Shown here: one piece after another, positions 12,875 to 24,471 of the stretch
How the letters are laid out: every line of letters starts with the position of its first letter
Position numbering within the stretch: the first letter of the stretch is position 1
Source of the DNA: Paraconiothyrium sp. Pb-2020
Lineage: Eukaryota > Ascomycota > Dothideomycetes > Pleosporales > Didymosphaeriaceae
Length of the DNA: 64,000 bases
Assembly: GCA_022419385.1 (NCBI GenBank)
Contig: JAJUBI010000001.1
Location: 1,116,001-1,180,000, forward strand
Direction of reading: 5' to 3'
Translations under genes and position numbers: made by a program
Notes under the pieces: generated by a model
What the model was told of the DNA's origin: nothing
Database searches by the model: none
The model's input: only the letters and a program-made list of their open reading frames with translations

Positions 12875-15726
12875 ATGGACTCCCCACCCACCTCGCGCCC
12901 CGCCAGCCCCAGGACACGCTCGCCCTCGCTCTCCGACGAGTCGCTGCGGCTCACGGCGGCCTCGCCCGACAATGAACAACATACCGCACCGCCGCGGGAG
13001 CACCACGAGAGCGCGCGCATGAGCCGCGCGGGCGCACTGGCGACCGTGAGCAGCAGCAGCCCGCCTGATGCGAAGGACAAGGCCAAGAGCCCGCTGCAGC
13101 TGCTGGACCTGCCCGTGGACATCCTCAAGGAGATCATACATCAGGTGAGCAGCCGCCTGTGACTCGTCTGCCCTATTCAGCATGAGCGCCCAGCACTGAC
13201 ACTGACTGTAGCTCCCCCACACAAACGACCTCACTTCGCTCTCGCTCTGCCACTCGGCCCTCCACCGTCTGACTGTCCCATGCATATACTCTCGCTTTGA
13301 CATTGTGTGGCCCGATGAGAGCACTCACACAGAACCGCGGTCGGGCGTCGATGCCCTCACGTACGGCCTCGCGACCCTGGTCATGGGTGACGACTGCTTT
13401 CCCCACCAGAACCGACTGCGGCACCAAGGCGGCGTCCCTGGCAGCGCCAACAAACGTGCGACACCATACCCCATCACGCGACGTCGGTTCGGCAATTACT
13501 ACGCTCAGTTTACCAAGAAATTCTCCCTGGGCAACGGCCCCGCGGCCTGGGTTCAGGAGTACATGATCACAAAAGAGGGCGGGAAGATGCTAGGAACACT
13601 CGTGGCCCTCGCCATAGCTCGTATGGTCAATCTCGAAACCTTTGTCTGGGACATGCCAACCGGTGTACTCCGAGACGTATGGCTCGCACTTTCCAGCCTG
13701 GCTGATCGCACTGACGGAGAGGACTGTCGTCTTGAACGCCTGTGGATACGATGGCATGACAATAGCATCGACGCCCCGGTGCCCCCACCTGCACCACCGA
13801 TGATCCTCAGCAATGTGAACGTACCTCCGCCGCCGAACCCGGGACATCCTAGCGGGCCTGCCGCTATTCAACCATCACTCGTAGTCCCCCAGCATTTCCA
13901 CTCACAAGTCACACCTGCGATAGAACGGGTGGAGCACCCCACATTTTCTGTCATTCCTCCGTTGAAGAGCCTCAGTGTTTTAGATGTTGATGAACTGCCG
14001 TATCTGGACGAGATGAGCATTCTTATCGCTCGGTCTCAGGACAAGCTCCGGGAACTCAGGGTCGGCATTGCGCCGCAAGCGCAGCAGCGAGACTGGGTGA
14101 CTGCCTGGGAAGGGGATGGCATTCAGCAGGTAGACTACGATGCTTCTTGGACTGGCGCGAGCGCAATAGGAGAAAAGAGATTAGGCGGTGTACTAGGCAT
14201 CCTCGTTGGCAGGGTCCACAACCTGCGGCACTCGGAGGAGCAACACGTTCAACAGCTCAAGAGCACCGCGATTAGTGGTCGGCCACTGGGGTTGCCGGTC
14301 AAGTTTGGGGTCACGGGTGCAACACCTGTTCCAGTGGCGTCGTTACCGGATCGGGAGCTCGACACTACTACGGATCACTTCGGACACCCTCTAGAATCAG
14401 TGGTTTCCGAAGGTGTCAGCCTCGTGGAAGAGATGCAATCGCTCAATATAAACCAACCTGTGGATCCATGGGATGATACTTATGCGGTGGATCCGAAGAT
14501 GGAGAAGCCCCGCGCGTATTCAGCACCAAGTAACCACAATGGAGGCGGTAAGGAAGAGGAACAGCTGACGGGGAGATTGAAGCTGGAGGTGTTAGAACTG
14601 GAGAGGGTACCAATATCAGTCCCGGTCCTCTTGAAGGCATTCGACTGGTCGATGCTGACGACTCTAACCTTGCTCAACTGCAGCAACCACGAGCAGTTGT
14701 GGAAATCTCTCCGGAGAACTTACACTCCTCGCTCTCCATATCCCAACGCCTCACCATCTTCCTCGAAAGCCTACAAGGCCTCGTACACACTCCGAACTGA
14801 GTACAGCCTAAACCTCAGGAAGATACACACAAACACCGTATCCCCTTCGTTGATATCATTCCTCAAAGAGACGCTCGCTCCCAACAGCCTGGAAGTCCTA
14901 TTCCTACAGGAAGGTCGCTCCTACCAATCTTCTGTCACCGTAGACGCCATCTATCGCGGTCCCTTACGACGGCACCGAGCCAGTTTGAAGAAGCTGATGA
15001 TCGACAGTAGTGAGAAGGGCCAAGACGGCCACGCGACAGGCAGTTCCCGCTGGCGCCGCTGGATGCTAAACCACAACATCCTCACTTTCATTACCAGCGG
15101 CAAGATGAATAGCCTGCGTGAGCTCGCCGTTTCTATCTACTACAAAGACTGGGTAAGCCGTATCCCACCCCACCGCCCACAAATATGCAAAAGACTGACT
15201 TGACTAGCACCACTTCCTCCAACGCCTCCCGCTAATTCCCCACATCCGCTCCCTCTATATCCCCTTCATCGCTGACCACCTGCACGGAAACAACATCGAC
15301 CCGCGCGAGCTCGCCTACCAGATCCTCGACATTGTGCACCTGCGGCCCGAAATTGAGCTTTGCTATATGGGCCTGTCGTCCAAGTGTTTCGAGATCTTAG
15401 AAAACCGACCGTCGAACTATGATCTCAGGCACGATGCTGGCACTGGGAACAGTACTGGGATGGGAGGAGGATATACAGTCGAGGATCCCCTGCTGTCCGA
15501 CGACGAGTCGGAAGCCACCGAGGAGGAGGACGAAGACGAATTCGATGCGCCGGTAGAAGACGAGGAGAGTGAGGAAAGTGAGAGCGAGGAGCAGGAAGAC
15601 TTCAGTGATGATGAGAGTTTACTGCAAGACGAGAAAAAAGCGCCTAAGCTGCGTGTGCGGGAGATTCTATTTTATGAGGAGAGGGTTGAGGCGTTCAGGC
15701 GGAGGCATGGGGTGCTGAGGCCGTAG
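12875..15726 (+). CDS. F-box protein with large variable C-terminal region
   Basis: Three exons, 12875-13144, 13212-15152 and 15208-15726, all joined in phase 0; product 909 aa. The first 70 residues are Ser/Pro-rich and disordered. An F-box follows at about 73-120, beginning LQLLDLPVDILKEIIHQ and continuing after the intron with LPHTNDLTSLSLCHSALHRL. F-box proteins bind Skp1 and bring substrates to SCF ubiquitin ligases. The middle holds Leu-rich stretches such as FSVIPPLKSLSVLDVDELPYL that could be irregular LRR-like repeats, interrupted by a Pro-rich insertion near 13780-13860. The C-terminal 120 residues contain a strongly acidic Asp/Glu/Ser tail followed by a basic end. The substrate cannot be told. 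The first intron lies inside the F-box, which is why either exon alone shows only half of the domain. Confidence 0.8.
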
Positions 15727-17289
15727 GGAGGCCGTATGGAAAGGTGCGCGTGCAGAGCAGAGCCGCAATGGAGCAAGGGATCAGGTATTCATATGCCACG
15801 CGATACGATATTGCATTTCGGGGGAGCTGGTAGGTTGGTTTGGCGCATCTCAGGGCAATATTCCCCTTTTCCTTGTTTGGTTGGTTTGGACTCTTAGGAT
15901 CGACACGGGCCACGTGAGCTGGAATGCACTTCCGGAATTTAGTATATAATCTTTTCGGCCTGTTCAGGGTAGTGTAGGTTTAGACAGTTGGTATCCTCGC
16001 TGTATGACATGCATGCTCCGCACATATAGCTGGTGACATCTTGTCCATGTAACACTCAACTATATCTCAAATAACACAACAAGGCAAAGCACATGCACAG
16101 TTGTCAATGCATGGGTAGGAAAGAAATGAAAGCAATGGTTGTGTGTAGTGACAAGCTCACCAGCAATACTTCGAAAACTCGCACAGTGCCGCGCGCTGAG
16201 AAGCACTACAATAGAAAAGCTCTGGTCAAATACTGTGGAAGAGGGTGCACAGGAGAGTAGGTGTGGAGGACGCTGACAATCAATTGGAGGAAAGGAGATG
16301 TAGGCATCTAGACTTGAAGATGGTCAACATCTAGGTTCTACCTTCGACGTATGTAATCCCATCCATCGCCACCAGAACTTGATACCATAGATTGTTGATT
16401 GGCTGCTGCTCAGGATCGCATGCCCAGCATAATCCTCCTCTTCCGCTCCGCAGGTAAAGTGTATCGCAGCGGCGCTTGTTGGGGCACGTGCGAAAATAAG
16501 ATCGCGAGTGAGGGCAGCCTGTAGTAGAGGGTGAATTTTGTGCACATTGTGCTTTATATTGAAACAACGAAGATGGGATGATGTAGGCGTGAAAGATTGA
16601 AGTGGTTTTGCCCTTCACTTTGTAATAGATACTATGTGGCAACGGTGATGTGTAAATGGGAGACGTTGTACAGGTCAGTGTATACGGCGTTTGCTGTTGA
16701 GCATTATGGTGCACATGCAAACGAAGCTCTACAGCGAAAGCGGATCATGTATCTCATTGGAAAAACTATATTCATGACCTTGCTTCCCTGTAACCCTTGT
16801 CGCCCTACGTATGTATGCAGAGGCAGTCAGATTGAAGTTCTCAAGACTCACGTGTCGTTCCGTAATCTCGAAAACAACGTGTTGTAGTGTTACACGGTGA
16901 CTGTAAGGTTAATGGGTATTTTAGCCCACTTCATTATTTCGTGTCCGTGGGCATGCGTGGAATCAGCGAAGGCGAACCACTACAGCAAGGTTACGTTGAT
17001 TCTGTCTGTAGCCTTGTCGTTATGTTCCAGGTTCCTCTGGATTGCTTATGAAGGTATAATAGCGTGACGCTAGGATCGGTGATGCCATGTATGAATTGCA
17101 GTTGTCGCTGTATAATATGCCATCTTCAACGCGCGCCCTAACCAGCTGTATGTCGTGGTGTAGATCGCATGAGCGCAATGCGCGAGCTAGTGGACATATT
17201 TTTGTCTTGTGTCGCTCGTGTCTGGAAGGAAGCGAGTTTCGTCGGATCCATATCATCAGTGCAACCTTTGAAAGCGTTGTATCGAGAAG
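15727..17289. other. Intergenic region between convergent genes, no gene seen
   Basis: About 1.56 kb between the ends of the F-box gene and the Zn2Cys6 gene. It should hold two 3'UTRs. A minus-strand frame at 16331-16720 (129 codons) and a plus-strand frame at 16597-16887 lack recognisable domains and coding-like codon use; I do not call them. Confidence 0.5.
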
Positions 17290-19396
17290 TCATCCTAGCT
17301 CGGAGAAGCCCGGATAATCGAGACTCCCATTGACAGCAGAGATAAGGTTAAACTCGTCTAACTGAGCATTGAAAATCGCACTCCACATGTCCTCATGGCT
17401 TTGGTTAAACATATCTATTCTATCAGACCGCGTTGGATCCGTGTTCAACATCGTCTCGTCCACGAATGTATCATCGGCTGGTAGATCGCCAAAATATTGG
17501 GTAAAGTCAGGCGACTGCTGCTGCCAGAGCATCTCCCATTCTCTCATTTGGTCAGTCAATGGTCCATTTGTCGGGTGGTTTTCGATTGATGACGTTCGTT
17601 TGTGTAGTCGAACGATGGCACGCTGCAAGGCGACGAGGACACGCGCTTCTGCATTGGCTTGGCCTTGACCGAGCGACATCTGTTGGATCAACTCGAGACC
17701 CTGTTTCAGGAGATCACTGATAGTGGGTGCCATGTCGGTGATGCATCTTGCTATCAAGACAAGCATTGCCGCTCGTAATGAGGTGAACTCTGTGGCGTAC
17801 GAGGCACGAGCGAGACCGATGTTTTCATGGATGAGCTGACACAGCTGAACGATTCTCTCCGCAGCGTTCACAGCATCCTGGCGCAATATTATGCTAGACG
17901 AGGGACCACTTGATGCTGTTTGGGCCGGATGGCTTGAGGTCTGCTCTGTCGGTGAGGGTTGCTCAAGGAGGAACGGGCGCCCAACGAACAAACGAGCATG
18001 CCAATAGTGGAGATGGAGATGTATGTCCAAACGCAGTCGACTTTTGTCTTCCTGGATGTCCAGATGAGGTAGCTCATCCTCGAGCTCTAACAAGTTGCGC
18101 CTATGCACCAGGAGGCTTGCAATATGTGCAGGCCTACGTTCCTTTCGCAACAATGCACTATACTGGGTTAGTATGCGAAGTACATAGTAGAAGAGTGACA
18201 GATGCGTACAGTTCATACGCAATCTTCTCAAGCGTAATAGTAATTTCTATCAACGTCACTTGGTTGAGAAAGTTGGACGGACCGTTCCGAGGTTCAAGCA
18301 CCGGATCTAGGCGTGGTCGACGAACTTCGACCTCACCGTAAGAGAGCGTTTTTGGATAGCCATGGACGATTCGTGCGCGCTGATAGAAAGTATATAACGT
18401 CCACCAGACCCTTACTTGTACTTCGTCGTGAGCATGCTTATGCATCTTGTTTCTGATGGCCATGTGCAGGGCTAGACCGAGGTAGGTGTACGCAGCCCCG
18501 GAATGATCAATGGGGAAAAGAAATGTAGCAATCAGAAGACAGGCCCGAACACTTTCAAAATCTGAGCGCCGTATCAATTCAGGGAGCATACTAATAGTCC
18601 GCTCATATAGCAGCGGGCCAAGCGATTCGTAAGATGTATCAGCGGAGAACTGTGTCCCAAGTGCTATGATCATCATGATCGTGGCAATCATCGGAATGTT
18701 CTTTTCTGAAAGTGTTGCGCTGGTTAAGTAAATGAGATCAATCTGTGTCTTTGCCCAGTTCTCATCAGCGTAGAAGCTGTTGCATTGCACTTGCACTCGC
18801 GCAAAGCAGACTTCAGCAAGACAGATTGCAACAGCCTTCGAGGGTAGAGTCCCCATGACAGCAATGGAGATCTCGCTGTCAGAATAAACGCCACGATAAG
18901 GCTTCGTACCCTCGTGCTCGCTGTTCGCAGTCTCAAGAACGTCGGCGCCGGCATCACCAAGCTTCTTTTCAAGCTGGCGAGAAAAGGTTGAGAGAGAGTT
19001 CTCGGTAGCAGTAGAGTGACTTATTTTTCCGGGTTCAGTCAGTTCCGGTATTGAATCGGACATGATGCGTAGCTCTTCGTTGTCGAGAGAGGAAGTCTCC
19101 AGTATGTGTTTGATCACTTTCTCTAAACGTTCACTGCGCTCTCCTTTCGTCATGCGACCGCTGGAAGAGGCATCGCCTGGCTGGCAATCCATCTGGAGGC
19201 GAACACATCTTTGACAGGGCAAGACGCCCGTGCATCTTTCCTTCTTTTGACGGCAGTTCCCACAAGCATGGCGCACTCTTTTCCGTCGCTCATCGGGCAC
19301 ATGCGGTCGGATTCTCTTCGCTTCTGTCTGACTAACTTTCGCACCGCTTTTAGGAACAAAGGGTTTGAAAACAAGACCTTCGCTTCGAACCGACAT
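17290..19396 (-). CDS. Zn2Cys6 fungal-specific transcription factor
   Basis: Two exons, 19396-18210 and 18157-17290, with a 52-bp intron (GTACGC...TATAG, ACTAAC branch point) in phase 2; product 684 aa. The binuclear zinc cluster is complete: Cys45, 48, 55, 61, 64 and 71 in the spacing C-x2-C-x6-C-x5-C-x2-C-x6-C, preceded by a basic stretch (RRKRVRHA). A middle-homology region of the fungal-specific transcription factor type follows (about 190-480), with LLIATFLFPIDHSGAAYTYL and VRVWWTLYTFYQRARIVHG, which matches the usual R-x-W-W motif. Such proteins bind CGG/CCG triplets and often control neighbouring catabolic genes. It lies 316 bp downstream of, and in line with, the D-amino-acid oxidase. 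I chose the ATG at 19396 because the frame upstream has only non-ATG codons. Confidence 0.92.
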
Positions 19397-19711
19397 AGTA
19401 CAATAGAGACATGTTTTTAATAGAGGTGAGGGAAGGATGGGGAAGTTGCCGATAAGCAAGTGGCAGTACCTAGCCGAGGTCTGATTACGTCACGCGAACC
19501 TTATCTTCCACCTCACCGCGAGTGACATGATTCTGATCGACCATGATACTGGGACTCTCCTTTCTGAATGCTTTGAGGGATCCCTTCGCTTTATTCGTCA
19601 GAGATTCATGGTTACAGAACCCCTCATATTGGTGAAATATACAAATCAGGATAGTCATCATAGAGTGGCTCTATAGCAGGTAGATACCAGACGCCCCAAC
19701 AATGCTTAACT
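19397..19711. promoter_or_regulatory. Promoter region of the Zn2Cys6 gene and 3' flank of the oxidase
   Basis: A 315-bp gap between two tandem minus-strand genes. It must contain the oxidase 3'UTR and the regulator promoter. No striking motif is visible. Confidence 0.5.
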
Positions 19712-20819
19712 TTACAGCTTCGCTAAAGGCGACTGGTACACGTATTCATCCACAAGATCGCGAGCCGCTCTTGCTATGCCAAAAGAAAATACATAACCCC
19801 CGCCAGCGACTCCATAAGCATGCACTACCTTCTCCCCGTTCATTATTTCTTTTTCGATTCTAACACCCGTTTTGCGTGACGGTCTAATGCCGACATTGTG
19901 ACCCACCACATCATAATCGGATAAGTGCGCTGGAAACTCGTTCGGCAGGTCCTGATGCACTCTTCGTACGATCTACACAATAGTCAGCAACTATCCGGTC
20001 ACTTGTGTCACGAGAGATGTACGTCTTGTTGTAAATCCATGTCTACCTCGGGTTCCGTTCGGTCGTATTGTTTGATACCACCAAGGATACAAGTCCCGTC
20101 CAACCGGGAGATGGCATAGGTATAATCCTTCCCATGTCGCATGAAAATCTTAGGATAGTTACTCTTGACATGTACAGTCTGGCCTCGAACAAGCTGTACA
20201 TCCTGATCCTGGATATCTTCCAGGAATCTCGGGCCGAAACCAGTGGCGTTCACGACAATATCATGTCCCTGCGACTTGACTTCAGCAAGTGAACTCAGGT
20301 TAACCCGCCTGAACCTGACGCCAGAACTTTCCAGTCTGTTCCTTAGCCAAGGCAAGAAAATCTTCGGCGTCATGACTACAGTCTTATAGCTCATGCCAAG
20401 CTTCACGCCTTTCGGAAGCTCGGTGTCCTTCATTATGCGAAATTCGGGCAGTTTGCCGTTGTACCATATTTGATCGATGGTCTTGTCATCGTGAAAATCA
20501 TTCATCTCGATGCGCTTGATGCTCGATTCCGGATTTGATACGGCGAGCGACCATAGGACGGCGAAAGAATCTAGTTGCATCTTCTGTTCGTTCGGTTTTG
20601 ACCCATCAAGTCCGAGGAATACTGCACCAGCCCATGGACTTGCCCATTCTCTGCTCAAGTCATCCCCGGGAAGGTTCTTGGCGACGATTGTGACTTCGTG
20701 GTTTCGCGATAGCAGGCTAGCAATGGCCATACCAGTGATGCTGTTCGCTCTTGTCAGCTCGGAAGTACAATATTGCGCTGCATCATTTACCCTGCACCGA
20801 CGATAGTAATTCGAGTCAT
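19712..20819 (-). CDS. D-amino-acid oxidase, FAD-dependent, peroxisomal
   Basis: The enzyme oxidatively deaminates D-amino acids to 2-oxo acids, ammonia and H2O2. Three exons: 20819-20791, 20740-20023 and 19972-19712; product 335 aa, the usual length. The short first exon completes the FAD-binding loop only after splicing: VGAGITGMAIASLL contains GxGxxG. Near the end, VHAYGVAGGGYVFSFGIARAA matches the DAO family signature (H-x-Y-G-x-x-G-x-G with the downstream G-x-A). The last three residues are AKL, a PTS1-type peroxisomal signal, as expected for an H2O2-producing oxidase. The second intron could start at either of two phase-0 donors; I prefer GTACAT (50 bp) because it gives the expected DLQQDIVRRVHQ. 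It is divergent from an MFS transporter and upstream of a Zn2Cys6 regulator. Confidence 0.93.
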
Positions 20820-21123
20820 GTTTGGTCTAGCATGAGTCCCCCTTCAGACACACACACGATCAAATGCTGAAGCCAAGCGGACGTCAGGAGGAACAGAAAT
20901 GGGATTGTTGCTCAGAGCCACAAGCTTGTTGATGTGTCTTCAGCTCCGGATATATCTGCTTAAAGGACGTTTTGCTGCGCGCCGGGGGCAAGCGAAGGGC
21001 GCGTTACCGGCACGTCTAAGTCTGCAGAGAAGAACTAATCCCCACTACTGCTCCACCGTGCTCGCATTGCCTCGGTTCTATATCGCAATGTTCGCCGTAT
21101 GACATCCGAAAAGGGGAATTCGA

Positions 21124-21133
21124 CGGATATCCG
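21124..21133. promoter_or_regulatory. Inverted CGG-N4-CCG palindrome, candidate Zn2Cys6 site
   Basis: CGGATATCCG is a perfect palindrome with CGG/CCG half-sites four bases apart, a layout used by Zn2Cys6 dimers. It lies in the oxidase/transporter promoter. Binding is inferred only. Confidence 0.35.
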
Positions 21134-21219
21134 GTATCTTGAAGTGAGTAGCATCTTACTACCGACGCCTTCCCAGTGCTAGTTCCTAGCAGGAAGATAC
21201 TAGGCCAAGAGCGGTAACT

Positions 21220-21238
21220 TGACATACATCCGGCCCCG
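21220..21238 (+). promoter_or_regulatory. Repeated promoter motif, copy 1
   Basis: TGACATACATCCGGCCCCG matches the 21409 copy at 16 of 19 positions in the same orientation. It includes CCGG and a second CCG triplet. It may be a binding site or just a short duplicated segment. Confidence 0.35.
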
Positions 21239-21408
21239 GTTGCTAGGATCGTGGTCTGCGCTGCTCTTCGTACTCGCTACTAGCGTGAGATAGTCGCCAA
21301 AAGCTAGACCGGACCCTGAGAATTCCCCACCAGGAAAGAGGATGGGCAACCTGCGTTCAGCCCCGCGATTCCCAGATGATATGGCGCTAAGCTAAGATAA
21401 GAGATACC

Positions 21409-21427
21409 TGACATCTATCCGGTCCCG
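21409..21427 (+). promoter_or_regulatory. Repeated promoter motif, copy 2
   Basis: TGACATCTATCCGGTCCCG, the second copy of the motif, lies 189 bp after the first. The three differences fall in the spacer and one C of the CG block; the core ATCCGG is intact. Confidence 0.35.
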
Positions 21428-21699
21428 CTTTTTCGAGTCGGGCCCCACAATACGATAGCAGTGAATGGCGCGCCAGCTGCAATACTCCGGCTGCTATCAC
21501 GGAAAACCTGAGCCAACAATGGCCAAATTAGCTTCCGTTTCATCTGCGATTCAGAGGCACAAGAAGGATACAGACCGCGCCGTCTTCATGTTCCTATCAA
21601 CTATAACTAGCTGAGAAATCAGCACATGTCTGCTTGCAACTTGCAACGACTTCCAGTTGCAGACGAATTTCAATCGAGTCTTCGTATCCCTTTCGGAAA

Positions 21700-23597
21700 A
21701 TGGTAGATATGGAGAAGACGATTTCGAACGCCACTCCGTCCGAGAAGATAGCAGTAGGACAGACAATGCTTACCACGACATCCGAGTACAACGAATATCT
21801 TGGCCTCTGCGAGATCATGACGGAGGATAGGAAAAAGAAGCTGGTGCGGAAGATTGAGTAATTCTGTGGCCCTCATTTTACTGAGCTGAAACTGATGATT
21901 TGGGCCAGTCTGCGCGTGCTACCGCAGCTCATCGTCCTCTACCTCATGTCATACGTGGACAGAACTAATGTTGGTGGGTTATAGATGATGAAATAGGAAT
22001 TTTCATCAGCCATTGACAACCGTAGGAAATGCAAAATTGTTCGGCGCTCTCACGGATATGGGTTTATCGGGACAAGACTGGAACACAGCTCTATCCGTGT
22101 TCTTTGTTACATACGCTCTTGGAGCGGTACCGGCAAACATCCTGCTTCAAAAACTTGGACCACGCATTTGGTTGCCTACGATGATGCTTTCCGTGTCTAT
22201 TTGTTTGATTTGCTGCTCTCTACAAAGCACGTTCGGCGGATGGATAGCTTTCCGGGTACTTCTGGGATTGGTTGAAGCAGGCGTTTTCCCTGGCTGTAGT
22301 GCTGTCTTGACCACCTGGTGAGTCCTCGAGGCATCCCTCAACATAAATGTTTCTAACGAGGAGGCTGCGTAGGTACTCGCCACACGAGGTTCACACCCGC
22401 ATGACGATCTTCTACATGGGCGCGTCAGGGGCGGGGGCCTTCTCTGGCCTTCTCGCATACGCCATAGGACAGCTTGATGGTACCTGGGGTTATAGAGGAT
22501 GGCGTTGGATTTTCTGCCTGGAAGGTGAAGAATGAGCTCCGTGTATCTTGGTACATCTTCTGACGATTGACAGGGGCTTTTACCTCGCTACTTTCGATCG
22601 CTGCCTATTGGGTAATCCATGACACTCCAATGAAAGTAGGCTGGCTTACTCCAGAAGAGAAGCGGTTTGTTGTGCTACGTCACAAATTTGCGGCCGGCGG
22701 AGAATCAGGCGTTGCTGAAAAGGAGGAGTTCTCCTGGAGCGCTGCTCGGCAAGCGTTCAAGGTAAGCATTCATTCAATTTCGTATAACGATAGTCGCTGA
22801 TATTACAACAGTCATTCCACGTATACGCGTGTGTCGCAATGGAATTCACATTATGCGTAGTCGTATATGGAGTATCGTTCGTCCTGCCTACAATGTGAGC
22901 CTCTTCAATCTGGAGCGCAACTTTCAGTACAACGCTCATATTACTTCAGCATCGCGAACCTTGGTTACTCGGCTGCGAACGCCCAAGCCATGACAGTTCC
23001 GCCCTACATCTTCGCCTCTCTCGTCACAGTCTTCTCCGGCTGGGCAGCGGATCGCTATAAACAACGCATGCTCTCTGTTCTGCTCCCCAACCTTCTCGCA
23101 ATGATTGGATTCATCATAATCATTGTAAGTGTACGATACAAAGGACTTCCGGGCGTGACGTTATTCGGGATATTCTTCGCTATTGGCGGACTTTATCCAA
23201 TCTCGCCGGCGGTGACGGCGTGGACAGCACTCAATCTCGCCGGCTCAATGTAAGATTTCTAAGGCTCACTTTAGCTTTTGTCACAGACTGACTTTCTGGG
23301 TGTAGGAAACGTTCCGTGGGAATAGGCGCCATGATTGCTTTCTCGCAACTGGGTGGCATAGTAGGGTCCAATATTTACATCTCTTCGCAGTCGCCGCGCT
23401 ATCCCGTCGGATTTGGTATTAGCATAACTATGCTGGGTCTGTTCGGCATCATCTGGCCAGCTTGCTATTACTTCATGCTCAAACGAACCAACGCCAAACG
23501 TGCGCGCATCCCAGTAGAAGAGGTGAAGGATAAGTACACAGACCAGGAACTTGCAGATATGGGTGATGAGAGCCCATTGTTCAGATACTCTACATAA
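21700..23597 (+). CDS. MFS transporter, allantoate/anion:cation symporter (Dal5-like) family
   Basis: Eight exons, all joined in frame: 21700-21857, 21909-21973, 22026-22317, 22373-22524, 22574-22761, 22812-22894, 22950-23249 and 23306-23597; product 509 aa. The layout is that of the Dal5/Tna1-type anion:cation symporters. LRVLPQLIVLYLMSYVDRTN leads into the first helix, followed by the GNAKLFGALTDMGLSGQDW loop. RFVLLGLVEAGVFPG-like sequence marks helices 4-5, and WRWIFCLEG the end of helix 6. A cytosolic loop precedes six more helices, and the last ends near YYFMLKRTNAKR. Members carry allantoate, nicotinate, dipeptides and other small anions into the cell. The substrate cannot be read from sequence. 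Sharing a promoter with a D-amino-acid oxidase suggests uptake of an amino-acid-related compound. In-frame ATGs at 21700 and 21709 are both possible starts. Confidence 0.93.
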
Positions 23598-24471
23598 GTC
23601 TAATCAGATGAGGCAGCTAGTATACATACTACAATTTGTCCATGATTGGAACAACAATAAAATGCAGACGTTCGATACTCTGACTGGAGGACCGAACGTT
23701 TGAAAGAATTTGAATTATTGGAGAAGCTTTACCTTGGGTTGCATACGTGTTGCGTTCGATTTCACGAGAGATCACGCACGTGGATGCTTGTCTTGAAGCA
23801 CTTGTCTTCGAACAGCATACGACTTGTGCTCACGTTACCATCTGCCAGGCTTATATGAGACACTCAGAGCTGCGCAATGTCGATGCTATCGTTCTTATAT
23901 CAAGAGGAGATGAACTTCACGTCACACATATTCAGAGTAGTCAAGTACTAATCTTCAATGTTACATCTTCCGTCCAGAAGTGCTAAGCTAAAAGACGTAA
24001 GCAAAGATTAGAAAGTCTAGAACGATCCTACTTATACTCTCTTTACACTCACAGTCCAAGAACGGGTGTCCAGGCGTCTTCCGGCCTAAAGGAGATAGTA
24101 ATTGCTGGAGGGTAGCTGAAGCTCAGTTCGTAACCGTTCCGTATTCGACTCACCCTTGTACTCGGGCCTGTGATAGCCGTTACGTGAATTACGGAAGCAG
24201 AGGAAACGACAATGGACGTGGCGATTCCTTGTTCTACAAATTGACTGTTCTTGGCCTTAGCATGGATTTTGGAGCTCCATTGGTAGACCACATGGACGCA
24301 TCGTTTAGTGACACTATTCCATTTTCGGACTAGCCGTAACGACATCCGCCTCTGTCTTCTTCACATCTGGACCAGTGTCTCAAGCACACAACTTGACTTT
24401 ATGTCCTCCTCGTTTAGCTGTTGCCTTAGAAAGATCCTCCCCCTGTTGTCGACTCACCTGGTGTAAAGGAC
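23598..24471. other. Intergenic region; one weak minus-strand frame
   Basis: About 870 bp between the MFS gene and the kinase-like gene. A minus-strand frame of 98 codons (24345-24049) has an ATG and somewhat coding-like codons but no family I recognise. It could be a small gene, a relic or chance. Otherwise this stretch is presumably 3'UTR and promoter. Confidence 0.35.

Larger units (their letters stand above)
20820..21699. promoter_or_regulatory. Shared divergent promoter of the oxidase and the MFS transporter
   Basis: This 880-bp gap lies between two outward-facing start codons. It holds several CGG/CCG elements of the kind Zn2Cys6 proteins bind: the palindrome CGGATATCCG at 21124-21133, and two related 19-mers at 21220 and 21409. 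A shorter TGACATCCG string is at about 21100-21108. The neighbouring regulator at 17290-19396 is the obvious candidate to act here, but that is inference. Confidence 0.5.

Noticed and set aside
12716..13324. 202-codon minus-strand frame at the start of the F-box gene
   Set aside because: Very GC- and Arg-rich, crosses a real intron of the opposite gene, no domain.
16331..16720. 129-codon minus-strand frame between convergent genes
   Set aside because: Composition unlike a folded protein, no domain, no consistent ATG start.
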